Shown one piece after another: positions 5,160 through 5,513 of a DNA stretch of 5,513 nt; position 1 is the stretch's first letter; each line of letters starts with the position of its first letter. Source of the stretch: Thiotrichaceae bacterium (GTDB taxonomy: Bacteria; Pseudomonadota; Gammaproteobacteria; SZUA-229); NCBI GenBank assembly GCA_002746365.1, contig NVWZ01000004.1, forward strand, positions 83,180 to 88,692, read 5' to 3'. The translations under genes and the position numbers were made by a program. The notes below the pieces were generated by a model. That model ran no database searches, was not told the DNA's origin, and saw only the letters and a program-made list of their open reading frames with translations.

Positions 5160-5513
5160 TTACCGGCAGGCATAGCTGTGCAAACTCAGGCTACCCATTT
5201 CCCAGCCCTGGTACAGTACATCGACCTGCTTATCGATGCAGGTGCCCAATGCTACCAGCAGAGGCAGGTAATGTTCGATGGTAGGAACGCAGTTGCGTCC
5301 ATGCGGCAATGACCAGGGATCACACAGCGCTGTAAAATCCTGTCGGGCGATTGCGGATTCAACGGCCTGCAGGAATTCAGCAGCCCAGGGTGCAACTTCT
5401 CCAGGTTCAGCCTGCCAGTTTATCCCGCCAAGGTTATGTACGATACCGCCACTCCCTATGATCAAAACACCTTTATCACGTAACCTTGCCAGTTTTCTGC
5501 CCATTTCCAGATG
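5160..5513 (-). CDS. ygiD: YgiD/LigB-type extradiol aromatic ring-opening dioxygenase, C-terminal part
   Basis: The last 117 residues of a minus-strand gene are present. The frame stays open to the window edge (His-Leu-Glu precede the first internal Met), so the true start lies beyond 5513. It matches the C-terminal half of DODA-type class III extradiol dioxygenases such as E. coli YgiD, a 4,5-DOPA dioxygenase with a single metal: GVLIIGSGGIVHNL with the conserved histidine, WAAEF, a shortened linker, PTIEHYLPLLVALG with a second conserved histidine, and the closing EMGSLSLHSY. The usual family length is about 260 residues, so over half is missing from view. The N-terminal metal-binding histidines cannot be checked here. 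Family members cleave catechol-type rings, but the natural substrate of bacterial YgiD proteins is not settled. The gene converges with the DUF2141 gene, stops 50 bp apart. Confidence 0.9.
   Translation of the reverse strand, partial: HLEMGRKLARLRDKGVLIIGSGGIVHNLGGINWQAEPGEVAPWAAEFLQAVESAIARQDFTALCDPWSLPHGRNCVPTIEHYLPLLVALGTCIDKQVDVLYQGWEMGSLSLHSYACR

Overview
This window reads as ordinary chromosomal DNA of a proteobacterium, most likely a gammaproteobacterium. The main pointers are a patatin-like protein that aligns closely with E. coli RssA (from memory) and a YgiD-type dioxygenase. I cannot name a genus. Base composition is mixed: the efflux genes and the insertion sequence look moderately GC-rich, while the stretch from about 4360 to 5160 is visibly richer in A+T.

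Layout. Positions 40-1546 hold two membrane exporter genes on the plus strand, an EmrE/QacE-type SMR protein and a 12-TM-type MFS permease. They are separated by 4 bases and are probably one operon. Positions 1611-3172 hold a complete, apparently intact insertion sequence of the IS1182 type. Its transposase is on the minus strand, its ends are 16-bp inverted repeats, and it is flanked by the palindromic tetranucleotide CTAG. It sits between the exporter operon and the next gene and breaks no recognisable reading frame. Positions 3173-3418 form a leader region with a candidate extended -10 promoter and a possible tiny leader ORF. Positions 3419-4363 encode an RssA-like patatin-family serine hydrolase. 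Positions 4364-4671 are non-coding and carry a perfect 31-bp inverted repeat (79 bp overall), built from a tandem 9-mer, plus two small palindromes. Positions 4672-5109 encode a secreted DUF2141 protein. From 5160 to the window end, on the minus strand, lies the C-terminal part of a YgiD/LigB-type extradiol dioxygenase; its start is outside the window.

The genes do not form one obvious pathway. Only the SMR and MFS genes look functionally coupled, both being exporters. The rest are single housekeeping or accessory genes separated by mobile or repetitive DNA. I see no defence system, CRISPR array, tRNA, rRNA or phage module. The most noteworthy non-coding object is the long perfect hairpin at 4474-4552, which looks like a dispersed intergenic repeat rather than a simple terminator. 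The IS with its CTAG flanks is the clearest recent rearrangement.
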